From the NCBI GenBank assembly GCA_023213315.1, contig JAKCPI010001728.1, forward strand, positions 62,001-126,000: a stretch of 64,000 bases of DNA, in the 5' to 3' direction. How positions within the stretch are numbered: the first letter of the stretch is position 1; every line of letters starts with the position of its first letter. The position numbers and the translations under genes are program-made. The DNA comes from Euborellia annulipes (taxonomy: Eukaryota > Arthropoda > Insecta > Dermaptera > Anisolabididae). Shown here piece after piece: positions 35,113 to 46,140 of this stretch. The notes under the pieces were generated by a model. The model had not been told where the DNA came from. It made no database searches and saw only the letters and a list, made by a program, of their open reading frames with translations.

Positions 35113-36820
35113 AAGCTTGAAATTTTGTATTAATATATACAGTAAACTCACTTCCTTTTCCATTATACATTACATTAAAACGAGACAGGGGACACTATTT
35201 GTAATTTAAACGTGAAAAATAATTTTATTTACTCACTTTAGCACAAACAAAATTGTTGTTTTTAAACAATTTTTGTTTATTATTAATATAAAAAGTGAAA
35301 TAAAATTATTAATCGACCTTTACTGATCTCTTAAAAAAAAAAAATGATAAAATCTAAAAGCGTGGTTGCTCATTAAACTTTAATTTTTTTTGCGCCTGGT
35401 CAGCTGACAATCCCTCTAACATCCAAGTGATATTTATGCGTTTCTCACTTGGTCCTATGAATTTCATATGGAATATATTTTTTTTATTCATAAATTGACG
35501 TGGATTATAACTTTCTGCTTTCCGAAATGAAATATGTATGTTTAATCAACCAACACAATAACAAAGTTTTTATGAAAAAAAGTTTAAATATAAACATCCC
35601 ACCTGGTTTTTTAAAATAACTTTTATCATTAATTAGTATTGAATAAATAAACAATGACTTAAACTCTGAGGTATTAATACTTAGAATAAGTTTAAATAAA
35701 ACAAAATTCTTAAAATATCCCCGCTATTTATTTAAGAAATTTTGCAATCGGATCTTTTTTTACTTGACTCCAAACATGGTGCAAGAAATAATTATAAATT
35801 TAATCTTGCTTTGTTTGTGAACTCGAGAAATTTCACAGGCATAAAACGAAATTAATTTTCACCCTGGAGTTTAAATTTATTTCAAAGACTAACCATTCAC
35901 TTTTAATTCTTATCGATCCCCCCCCTCCCCTCCCCCTCATTCTCTCCCTGATAATATAACAAGCACCTTGTATGTTTTTGAATTAACCTAATTTAAATAT
36001 TAGGCTTATATTAAAACGTTGGCTCGATAATTTCCCTCTCCTAAATTTATGTTAGACACGTTCTCTCTTTAAGCCCTAAGAGAAGAGAGCTTTTAAAATT
36101 GACTCGCTAATCAAAGGCTATTATTCTATTTTGATATTTTTTATATGTAGGCTAAAGTTTAATTTTTCAGAATATTTATTTATTTATTTAATTAACCTTT
36201 CCTTCCTTCCGTCTATAAAAATTTAATAAATAAAAATAGGATGAAAATTGAATCCTATTCAGGATTAAATTAAATATGGGCTATATACAGGTGTATATTG
36301 AAGAAGGAAATTAGGTTAAAACGCAATTCGTAAATGACCTAGTTTTATATTGACCTGTTAAAAAATAAAAAATCTTTAAAAAGTCCGTTCATTTTTAGGG
36401 CAATTTTTCCCGTCTTCTCTTGGTTCTATCATGTGACAGAATAGAGAACAAATTTGTTGCGAATAAAACAAGTGAACCCAAAAAAATGGATAAAAGTCAA
36501 CGATTGAGGGATGATCGGCACCCCCTCTCCTCAAATTAGCAAATTAAGTTCTCATTTATTAAATAGTTTTATTTTTTATATAATTCACATTATATATTCA
36601 AATTCATCATCCTCTTAATTTATTTATAATAGAGATCAAATTGGCGATTTTAAAAATTACAGTTGTTTTCAAGTATGAATGAATTCTCAATCATTTTTTT
36701 TAACAATAAACACGCTACATATAATTTAATGTACTGGCGATATATTATGTCATTCAAAACATATAAGCATGCACATAAAACATACCCCCTCCTCTTATTC
36801 GTCGTATAAATAATATACAG
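35113..36820. other. AT-rich spacer
   Basis: No gene or repeat end recognised; a C-rich run at 35915-35940. Confidence 0.4.
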
Positions 36821-36827
36821 ACTAAGT

Positions 36828-37254
36828 CATGAGGTTTTCCTCTGGTTTATGGAGGTGATTCCTGACATGGTTTTGAACAGAAAATGTAAATAAATTAATG
36901 GGATGAAATTCATAATTAAAGAGTTATGGCAATTTGAAAAAAAAGCTTTTTTTTTTAATTTTAGGATTTCACAAACAAAAATGAAAATCATACATCGAAA
37001 ACAAACTATTGTTTAATTTTGTATCATTCTCTTGCATTAAGAGTGGATTTAAAGCAAGTGTTCAAAAATTCCTCCCTGCATTTGAAGGCAAGTAATGATT
37101 GATATGGAAACGTACCACTCGCTTCATTTGTCTTTTCAAATTGCCATAACTCTTTAATTATGAATTTCATCCTATTAGTTTATTTACATTTTTTGTTTCA
37201 AATCATGTCAGGAATCAACCTCCATAAACCGGGGGAAAACCTCATGACTCACCC
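36828..37254. mobile_element. Foldback / mariner-like MITE, TA target
   Basis: Arms of about 115 bp (GTCATGAGGTTTTCC...GAGTTATGGCAATTTG and reverse complement) around a loop of about 190 bp, flanked by TA on each side. Confidence 0.75.
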
Positions 37255-37380
37255 TATATTTTCAAATACTAGCCGCGGCGCCCGCTTTTAATTAAGGGTA
37301 AAAAATTAATTGTTTTTTAACACAATGATTACTAATTTAATTATCTATAAGATATAGAGCGAATTTTTTAAAAATATCTT

Positions 37381-37560
37381 TTATTTTGTGCGATTAATCT
37401 AAAAAAAAAATTTATTTTTTCGAAAATCAAAAAAAGGGCTTCTATAAGTTGTAGATATTTTAAATAGCTTTAATTTAAAATAAATTTGAGGTCGATAGCT
37501 TCAAAATTGTGGCCTCTGGAATCTTCCAAAATTAGCACCCCGAGACACGCACCTTAAAAA
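37381..37560 (-). repeat. Dispersed copy of the loop of the 33657-34412 foldback
   Basis: The minus strand matches about 33995-34150: AAGGTGCGNGTCTC...GATTCCAG...GGCCACAA...GAAGCTAT and CTACAACTTATAGAAGCCC. It lacks the palindromic arms. Confidence 0.65.
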
Positions 37561-39672
37561 AGCCCTATTACTTTATTTTTCAAATAAATTGCATACATTC
37601 ATTTGACCCGTGTTCTTAAAATAAAAGAAAAATTAGCCAATCAATCATGAGTTAGATTTACAATATCTTTATTCAAAAAACAATTGAGAATTTTGTTTTG
37701 AATTTATTCCTTTTGTCAATTTCATCATTATTTCATTCATTCTCATAGATTCCCCTCATATTATAAATCTTGAATTTTCTCTCGCTAATCTCGCCACTTC
37801 CTCTGAAAATCCAATATCCTGCTGAGAAAGTAAATACTATTTAATAGTTATATAATTTTAATACTCTTTCAAATTTCATATTATATAAATTAAATTTTAT
37901 TTTTAACTTGTAAATGAGATACAAACTTTTGCTGACACTAGTTGATATCTTTAGATAAATAAATAATCATACTCGATTAAAAAAAAATCTGGTCATTGAT
38001 TTTTTCAGCCTAAAATCGAAGTCCGTCAGGATTGTGGGAGAAACCTCAAAAATTTATTTTTATTTTATTTAGTTTTTCGACATTTTCAATTGCTTCTTAT
38101 ACATATTATAGAAATGTAGCAAAAATATTGAAGCAGTATTGGACAGTAAAGTTAAATTATTTTAACACAGTCAAATCAGAGCTTCCATAAATTAACCAGG
38201 CTCTAAAATATTTGGAGTATTATTTCTTTCCTGAGAGAGCTTTTACTTCTCTTTACTCTTTTTTAGTCATATTCCCGTGAAAGAGAAACAATTACCCCTT
38301 TCATTTTTCCCCAGGAAATCCTCAACCATGGATCTATACTCAATCAGCCCTTATCTATCTAATTAGGATTACAATTGACAAGTTCTGTCATTAAATTTCA
38401 TAATATTTAGTGAGCTGCTTGCGTCAAATCACAACTTACAACAATATAAAAAATATACAAACAGATAGTATAATAAAAATAGCCAATGATAAAGTTTTTA
38501 GGAATTTTCAAAGCGAACCTCACTCGAACATTTACAATCTAGTTTGTCATTTGAGTTGCCTAACTTCCAGTGGACGAATAATATAAAAAGATAGCTAAAT
38601 TTAAATAAAATTCATATAGGCCTAGTTTCGCCTAAGAGAATATGCAACCTGTTAAGTTAGAGTTGGATTGGCCTCTCTTGCTATCTCAAATAACTTAAAT
38701 ATTTTAAAGAATTTTTCGACTCCGTTTTTATTTTCCTAGAATTGTTGGTAATCTCATCAATTATGTGCTTTGACTAGTCCCGCGGTGCGCGGTCGGCATG
38801 ACTTTCTTTTTCCACTCCCAAACTGCGGATTAAATAATAATTTTATTTTTTTCTTCATCTAAATCTTTGATAGTTATTATTTATATTTCACAATCACACA
38901 TTTTAGATTTTAGCTGGCGCTCAATAATTGAATAATTAATCATCTAACCATATAAAAATTGAAACCTAACCTGAAAAAATTTAGATAAAAAAAAAAAAAT
39001 AATAATAATAAAATAATATTCTAACTGAACAACTAGTGAAATGACGATTTTTCCCCTTCGAGCTCTACGAACAGAACTTATTAAATTAAATTAAAATGTC
39101 AATGAAAAATAAATTTATCCACATTTAGTATTTAAGAATATTTGTTTGAAGGTATAAAAAAGAAACTAGATGTGTATATTTATTTATTCATCATTTCCTT
39201 AATTTCCTTAAAATATGGCACAAAATATTACAACAGAGGTTTATGAACCCATGTAAGATTATGAAATTCAATGACCCAATAACTAAATGAAGTAAATGCC
39301 GGAAACATTGTTCTATCATTTAATAGCGTTCACTTGGACGAATACATATGGGCCAGGGATATCAAAACTTATTTAGAGCCGCAGTTCAAAAATATATTTA
39401 TTCACTGGTCCGCATCAAATCACATAAAATTATCTTTTATAGTAGCAAGATTGGGGATTTGGGGAAAAGTCGGAATCAATGGAAATTTTAATGGAGGGTT
39501 TAATGAATTCAGTTATTTTGTTACCATTTGTAGCTATTTTTGTCAAAATGATTGACGGGAAGTCCCTACTCAGTATTATTTCTAGGATTTCGCACGCTGT
39601 CTTGTGGGACACATCACTACGTGTCCACAGCACTGTGCCCTTTTTTACTTTTTCATGTACGAAGTAGAAATG
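37561..39672. other. AT-rich spacer
   Basis: No gene supported. Small GC-rich spot TCCCGCGGTGCGCGGTCGGC at 38779-38798 without an obvious role. Overlapping 62-73-codon frames at 39334-39667 lack recognisable motifs. Confidence 0.35.
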
Positions 39673-41293
39673 GGTCTATTCTCTAAAAACAGGCGTTAAA
39701 ATTCAAAATAAACAATTGGGTGTTGAAAAGTAATGTAAGCGTTAAAAAATGTTATTCAAAATCATTTCCTTGCCTCAGATAGTTATTCTGTAAACAAAAA
39801 TTTAAAGCCGAAGCGTTAACATTTAGTAAATAGTGTTAAAAATTAATGCCATTTCTAGGGGTGCCTTTAATATTTTAACGTCGTGTTTAAAATAAACATG
39901 GCGTCCTTAACTTAAAAAGTAAGGTTATGATTTTGATAGCTTTGAAATAAAAGCAACATGTTAACGTCGCTGTTAAAACTTTGTTTAGAGAATAGCATTT
40001 TTTCAGGGAGGTAGGGAGGGAAGCTTTGGAATAAAAGTTGTCGCCTAAATGACGTCACAGCCGCCATATTGAAAAGATGAAAACATTGGATTTTCCATTG
40101 AACGTAATGTTAATATATCATCAAATTTCGGGCCTTTTTTTGGAAAATTATGTGAGCAAAAATTTTCTCATGATGGAAAAACTAAAACTAAAAATTATTT
40201 TATTTCAGCCGCAGGTCGTTTTGATATCCATATATGTATAAAAAAATTAAATGTTGCGGCAATCATTCTCTTCCTAATGCTGTTGATTAGTCAATTAAAA
40301 AAAGAAATTATCATTAGTTTAATGGAAAAATAGTTACAAAAATAAAATATAAACAAAAAATATATTTATTAATATATTTAAATTAATTACCAAAAATATT
40401 AATTAATATTAAAAATTAATATAAATCTCATAATGTTATATACAAAAAATATTTTGTTTAGTATGATAAATTTATGCAATTAACTGAGTATATAGAAATG
40501 CCTGGATCCCCCAATAGATATATTATTAAAAATACAAGTATCGTTAAAAGTCTTAAATGGCCTAAGTTGCCGAAAAGACTGTGTGAATGTGAGTGTGAAT
40601 GAGAAAACAAAGTGTGAATGTTAAAAAAAAAAAAAACTGACTATATATAAATATGACTGGTAGTTTTGAGGCACTTGTTATGATAAAAAAAAAAAATACC
40701 TGATGTTTTCTCATCAAAATAAGCTTTTAGGGGGCTTGTAGAAAGAAAATGTTTTCCCAGATTCCTCTTAATTTTGCTGTCTTTTACTTGTTTTTATGGG
40801 TCGTTTCATGCATTCATATGCAGATCATGCCATGTTAATTATTTTTAAAAATAAAAATAAAATAAAAACACACAAAATCAAGAATTCTTCATCAAAACAA
40901 CTATCAATAACCTATACCTAACCTAGGCTTAAAATCTAAAAAAAAACAAGTAAATACAAATTAAATCATTAAAAACTATTTCAAATGTTTAAATATATGA
41001 ACAAAACTATAAAACAAAGAAGAAATATCTAAGAAAAACTTTCAAAAACACGAGGAAATTGGAAACAAAATTGTATTGTGTCCTATGGAAAAGTCAATGT
41101 TTACATATTTTCAATATGGCCGACACGAATTTCTCCCCTCTTTTTTGGAGCCACCCCCCACTCCTTCAAACAAGCCTTAGTGTCACTCCCTACCTCCCTA
41201 GTAGCATTTTTTTAACGCTGCTTATTTCTACATTACTTTGTAACACCCATTTGTTTATTTTAAATTTTAACGTCTGTTTTTAGAGAATAGACC
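39673..41293. mobile_element. 1.6-kb TIR element interrupted by a SINE
   Basis: Left end GGTCTATTCTCTAAAAACAG and right end CTGTTTTTAGAGAATAGACC; inverted similarity continues through AAGTAATGTA, GGGAGGTAGGGAG and GCCATATTGAAAA for several hundred bp. The type S SINE at 40497-40636 lies between the arms. A single TGACGTCA is at 40050-40057. The target duplication is unclear. Confidence 0.7.
40497..40636 (+). repeat. SINE type S, 3' part
   Basis: From AATGCCTGGATCC through AGTCTTAAATGGCC...AAAAGACTGTG to poly-A; the tRNA head is missing. Confidence 0.7.
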
Positions 41294-41903
41294 TGGGCAG
41301 ATCTACTTTGAACCTCCAAGTCCGAAATAAGACCTACTCTAGGAGGCTCTTAAAACCCATCCAGGCAAATCAATGAAATTTTATAAAATATGTTTAATAT
41401 TATTTTAAAATCAGATCTGTACCAAATTTTAGAGTAAACATGTCAACCAAAAATGGTACTTTTTTAAAAACAAAAACAAGAATTTAACAAATATGCGTAT
41501 GGTTGGTCCCCCCGGTGGCCATCGGTATCTATAAATAAATATATATCAATATATACATTTAAAGTAAAACCCTAAAATGACCTCAGGAGCCGCTGAAATA
41601 TGTAGGGAGACGGGAACCAAAAAGATTTTACGAACATTTGTTATAGACTATTACTTATTTTGTAGGCTAACTATTAATAGAAATCTTTTAATGATTGTCA
41701 TAAATCATATCTCATCTATCTATTTACTCGTGCTAAATGGCTCATAAATTTAATCCATACCTGATCCCTACCTACTTAACAATATGTATAAACTTATACA
41801 TACACAATACATTTCTATTTTTTAAATTATTCAAAAATAGAATATTCCTGTTATATTATTTATCGTTCGGCGTTTTTTTTTTTGCTTTGCTAATTCAGAG
41901 TTG
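41294..41903. other. Spacer with a family A-like fragment and a type E SINE tail
   Basis: 41300-41440 resembles the diverged relative at 7020. 41510-41620 has a GGCCATCGG phrase, then ACCCTAAAATGACC...TGTAGGGAGACGGG. No gene seen. Confidence 0.35.
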
Positions 41904-41911
41904 GTTTAAAG

Positions 41912-42207
41912 CAGTGTCCTAACCTTTTGAAGTTCACGGCACCGTTGGGAATAACATTAAACACTACGGGCACCCTTCCTTGAATTAAAAAAAAAAAAAA
42001 AAATTAGTTTAATATGTAAATTTATTGAAATATATAATAAGTAGCCTACACCATAACATAATATAGTAAACGTTTCTACAGTCACTGAGTGAAAATACAT
42101 CTATAGTTTTGTTAGCTTCGGTATAGTTTTTTGTTTATCTCGCGGCATCCTTTAGCGAATCACGCGGGCACCCTTGGGTGCCGGGACATTTCGGTTGGGA
42201 ACCACTG
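41912..42207. mobile_element. hAT-type MITE, second copy of the 2500-2833 family
   Basis: Ends CAGTGTCCTAACC and GGTTGGGAACCACTG, flanked by GTTTAAAG (41904-41911) and GTCTAAAA (42208-42215), an 8-bp duplication with two mismatches. The internal CGGCACC and GGGTGCCGGG blocks are shared. Confidence 0.8.
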
Positions 42208-42315
42208 GTCTAAAACGTTCTAGTTTAATAATTTTCGAGATCTATATACTATAAATACCTCGATTCGGACTTGACTAGTCATAGATATATTTATCATGAG
42301 GGTATGTCGAAGGTC

Positions 42316-42402
42316 CGATGGCCTCGTGCAATGGATACTACACCGATGCCCCGAAAAGGCTGGAGATCCTGGGTTCAATTCCCGTGGGCCATGGGTCTCT
42401 TG
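42316..42402 (+). pseudogene. tRNA-Arg-like sequence
   Basis: ATGGCCT and GGGCCAT can pair as a 7-bp acceptor stem. GCAATGGATA in the D-arm and GGGTTCAATTCCC in the T-arm resemble tRNA-Arg. The anticodon stem is broken and position 33 is C, so it is a pseudogene or SINE head, not a working tRNA. Confidence 0.4.
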
Positions 42403-43599
42403 GCCTACCAACAAAAAACAAACACTCATGTTAAATAAAGCATGGTAATTAATTTCTAGAGAGATTTAATAAATAAATATACATGCGTGACATTAGAGAA
42501 GTGAAACTTCTAAATAAAATTCACGAGGAATAAAAAAAAATTTGTCAAATATATTAAAATAATTTTCACTTTATAACTGGTTATTGAATATAGTCGCGTC
42601 GGCAGCCGCTTTTTTCTTGTTCCGAATGACAATCATTGCTCATTTGCTGGGCTTCTGCTCGCGGTTTTTAAGCAATCGTGTTCACAAGGTCACACACACA
42701 GACATAATGCCCAAAAGGGTTATTTTGGACTCAGGGAGGTCTAAAACGTGGAGAAACATCAAAATCTCCAAGTCGAATTTTTTGATGATTACAATACTTT
42801 CTCTTTATATTCTATACGAGAAAGTAATAATTGAATTTAATAAGCACAATAGAGAGAGAGAGAGGGTTATGAGTCATTGGCCGACAAGTGAAAGAGAAGT
42901 AAAGACAGCGAGTGCGTTAGTCCCCCTTCTGATGGATTCAGACTGATAAGAGCCTGCCTGATGCACTTGCAACCTCCGACTTGTTATCAGTCGAATGCCG
43001 AAGCGCCTAACAAACGGATCAGATGGCTAAGAATTCTTCGTCAGGACCGCCGTATTCCAGGTGCATTTAACCCTCTGACAAGACGCTCTCTTTTATTGCG
43101 TATTCCACCTTGCCATTCAGACGACCTTGCGCAAGTCACTTCTCTGACCGTCTTTTTTTTCTCTAATTATATACTTGTCCCACATGGCATTGCGCAGTTT
43201 ATAAAGATGATCATTCTTTTATTCATCAGAATCTTTCTTATTTTTAATGAGAATTTTATCCAATTGATATTATAATATCAACGCATGACATCCGTTTTCG
43301 GTTTGCGAAATTCGTTTATGTGGTTGATAGATTTTTTTTATCAAGATTGCTTTTGGCCATTTTTTTTAATTTAAAATAAAATTGAATTCTGTTTTTTTTT
43401 TTTTACATGAAATACTAAGAAATATTTCTTTATCAAAAATTTTTTTATATTTGTTTATTTACTAGTGTAAACTTTGTCAAAGCCCTAGTTTTACCCGTCG
43501 AAAAGGAAGAATCACACTAATTATGACTTCAGATAAGTAATTTAAAATGCCATTTATTGTAAAAGGATCCGAAGTTTTTCAAATTGAGCTACAGTTGTC
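42403..43599. other. Spacer; diverged family A relative and a GC-richer stretch
   Basis: About 42640-42830 is the minus-strand relative of family A. A GA run is at 42851-42864. 42890-43150 is GC-richer, with open frames of 120 codons (42584-42946) and 104 codons (42961-43275) in which I recognise no domain. Confidence 0.35.
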
Positions 43600-44066
43600 A
43601 CTTTTACTTTCTTTTACCTATATAGGTTAATATATAGAAAATATTTCATTTATGTCAAAAATTCGATGTAAGATTTTGAGGTCCCCTAAGTCCAAAAAAG
43701 TGGTTTTCGTTTATATTTAAGTTAGGCATCCCCTGGAGCGTGAAAATAAGCTTTTGAACAAAATCGGCCAAAGAGTACTAGTACTTTACTAATGTACTTT
43801 TTCAGTTTTTTTCGATTTTCTCAAAATTCGCTCTAACGATTTTGATTAAAATTCAAAAATCAATTATTTTTTAGATACTCTTTAAAACGTATATTCTCAT
43901 TTTGCCCTCAACATTGTTTGAAGCACACTTTACTCTTGTACTTCATAGGAAAGATAAGAGAAATGGTAACAAAAATTTTTCTGTTTATAAATCTTTCATC
44001 TTTAATTATAATATATTGGCGGAAACTAAACATATGTCGACTCAAAAAATCTGGTGTGACAAGCAT
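43600..44066 (+). mobile_element. Family A element, 3'-truncated
   Basis: Starts CTTTTACTTTCTTTTACCTA and keeps most conserved blocks, but stops at the first hairpin arm (CTGGTGTGACAAGC). Confidence 0.75.
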
Positions 44067-44339
44067 CCAGAGTTTTTGAACTTAGAGACCACATCAATTT
44101 TTTGTATTTTTCTAAATTAAATCTTATGAAAAACATCGTTTAATTGTCTTATTTATTATTTTTACTTTAAAAATTATATAAAAAAAAAAATACTCTCCCC
44201 ATACAATTATTTCTAATAGTGATGGAGAAAATAAAAACGAAAATAGGACATTTTTTTAATTTTTTTTCATTATGATGAATATTTATTTGAATTTTTTTTG
44301 CATTTCATACATTCTTTAACCATTAACAAAATGCATGAA

Positions 44340-44560
44340 TGGGAAAAAAAAAATTGAGGGCGCGGGCTTGTGCCACCCACACGCGCCACCCTTTAAAGTG
44401 GAGACGTTAAACGAGATGACGTCATCAGCGGTATATGACGTCAGACTTGACCTGGTCGGAATCCACCCCAGATGTGGAGCGAGGCCAATACAATACCGTG
44501 TTAAGTATACTCCTGAGGACACACACCCCAGTCTAATCAAAATTAAGGACAATCTAAGAT
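44340..44560 (+). promoter_or_regulatory. Second paired-CRE patch, upstream of the synthase coding exon
   Basis: TGACGTCA occurs at 44417-44424 and 44436-44443, 19 bp apart, in a GC-richer 200-bp island about 740 bp before the synthase ATG exon. It is a candidate proximal promoter or enhancer. Single further copies are at 40050-40057 (inside a TIR element) and 49096-49103. Confidence 0.4.
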
Positions 44561-45179
44561 TAATTGAACTTTGAAATTATTGTTATTTATTTTGATAAAA
44601 AAAAATTGCTGAAAAACAAATTACGCAACATGTCAATTTTAAACTCTAATTTGAATATAAAAACTAAATAAATAATTTTTATAAGAAAATACAATTACAT
44701 TTATACTTTTTTCTAACATTAAAAATAAATATACTACTAATCGAAAAAAATCGATAGAAAATTATTCTAACCAAGAATATATTTATGTAGTAATATTTAT
44801 GATGATGAAATTCTATTTGTTGGAGGCCTTCACCTTCGGACCTCTAAATAATTTTAATACTGATATGACTTATATCGTGACTTGGAAACTAAACCCAGAA
44901 TTTATAAATAATAAACAATAGAGAGAGTGATATTGTCATATGTATTAATTAATGTTCACATTTATTTAACTATATATGTTGTTTATTTCAAAGTTATTCT
45001 GTCAGTCTTAGTTTAGTTCTATCTTGACTCTTGAAAATAAATCAGTTAAATTTAATAAAAAATTGGAACAAGTTGGATTAAATAGTAATTTAACATTTAA
45101 GGCGTGAGTTCATTATTTAAATATTTAATTATTTATGAAATAACGTTCATTAATATTTTCCTCTTCTTGTTTTTCCAGA

Positions 45180-46140
45180 ATGGTTCTGGAGCCGAAGGGC
45201 TCAGGACACAACGATTACGGCAGTTTTGCAGCCAGTTCCACCTATCACCAACACCCGAATAACTACCAGCAACAAGAAACTGGCTCGAGTTTATTAGAGA
45301 ATTCAGGGCAGGGACATGAACATGGACTTCCTGCACAGATAGGCGGCGTCGGGCATCGAACTCCATCCGCCCGCGGAGACGGCGGAATGGCTAATCAATG
45401 CGAGCTCCTATACCAAAGGCAGCCACTTCTTCCCGCTAATAACGTACAAGGTGACGAGGAGGCTCCCGAGCTCAACCATGCTACAATTCCGATTATTGAT
45501 GACGATTCTTCTGATGATGATGATCGCCTTCATTTGCCTGGGGCTGGTGGTGCCGGCGGAAACCCCGGGAACAATAGTGCTATTAAAATTGATCTACCCC
45601 CACCGTTAAGACAAGAGCCACGATTTCCTAAAGAAAAGTGGAAAACGTTTATTGCCTTCTTAATCCTTGTGGTGAACTTTATTTTTACAACGTGCTCTTT
45701 AGCACTCGTTCACGAAAGGGTACCTGATAGAGACAAATACCCACCCCTATCTGATATTGTGTTAGATCATGTGGCTCCTGCAGACTGGGCACTGAATGTG
45801 AGTGAAGTTCTAATTATGGTTGCTACTAATGCTGCAGTGCTCGTTGTGTTCTTCCACAAGCATCGGTTTATCGTAATGCGTCGTATATTTCTTATTCTTG
45901 CACTCCTTTATATGATGCGTTCCATTACTATGTTTGTTACTGTGTTACCTGTTGCTTCAAAAACCTATTATTGTAGTCCGAAGTCGAACTCCACATCAGG
46001 TGCGATTGTTGCAAAAAGAGTCTGGCAATTAATATCTGGATTCGGTTTGAGTATTAATGGAAAACACACTTACTGTGGAGATTATATTTATTCCGGGCAC
46101 ACTGTTATCCTTGTGATGAGCTATCTCATTATAGCTGAAT
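45180..46140 (+). CDS. SGMS: Sphingomyelin synthase coding exon 1 (residues 1-320)
   Basis: The exon opens one base after a splice acceptor (ttttccag, AG at 45177-45178), so an upstream non-coding or coding exon must exist. The ATG at 45180 is the first in-frame ATG in this exon. The donor GTAAGT follows at 46141 and splits a Tyr codon (T|AT). It encodes the variable N-terminal tail, spans 1-3 and the first catalytic histidine. Confidence 0.93.

Noticed and set aside
42584..43275. Two sizeable plus-strand open frames (120 and 104 codons)
   Set aside because: The first overlaps a family A relative and a GA microsatellite. The second has no domain, no splice context and ends in AT-rich low-complexity sequence. 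Not enough to call a gene.
45133..45366. Minus-strand frame across the synthase start
   Set aside because: Shadow of the synthase coding exon.
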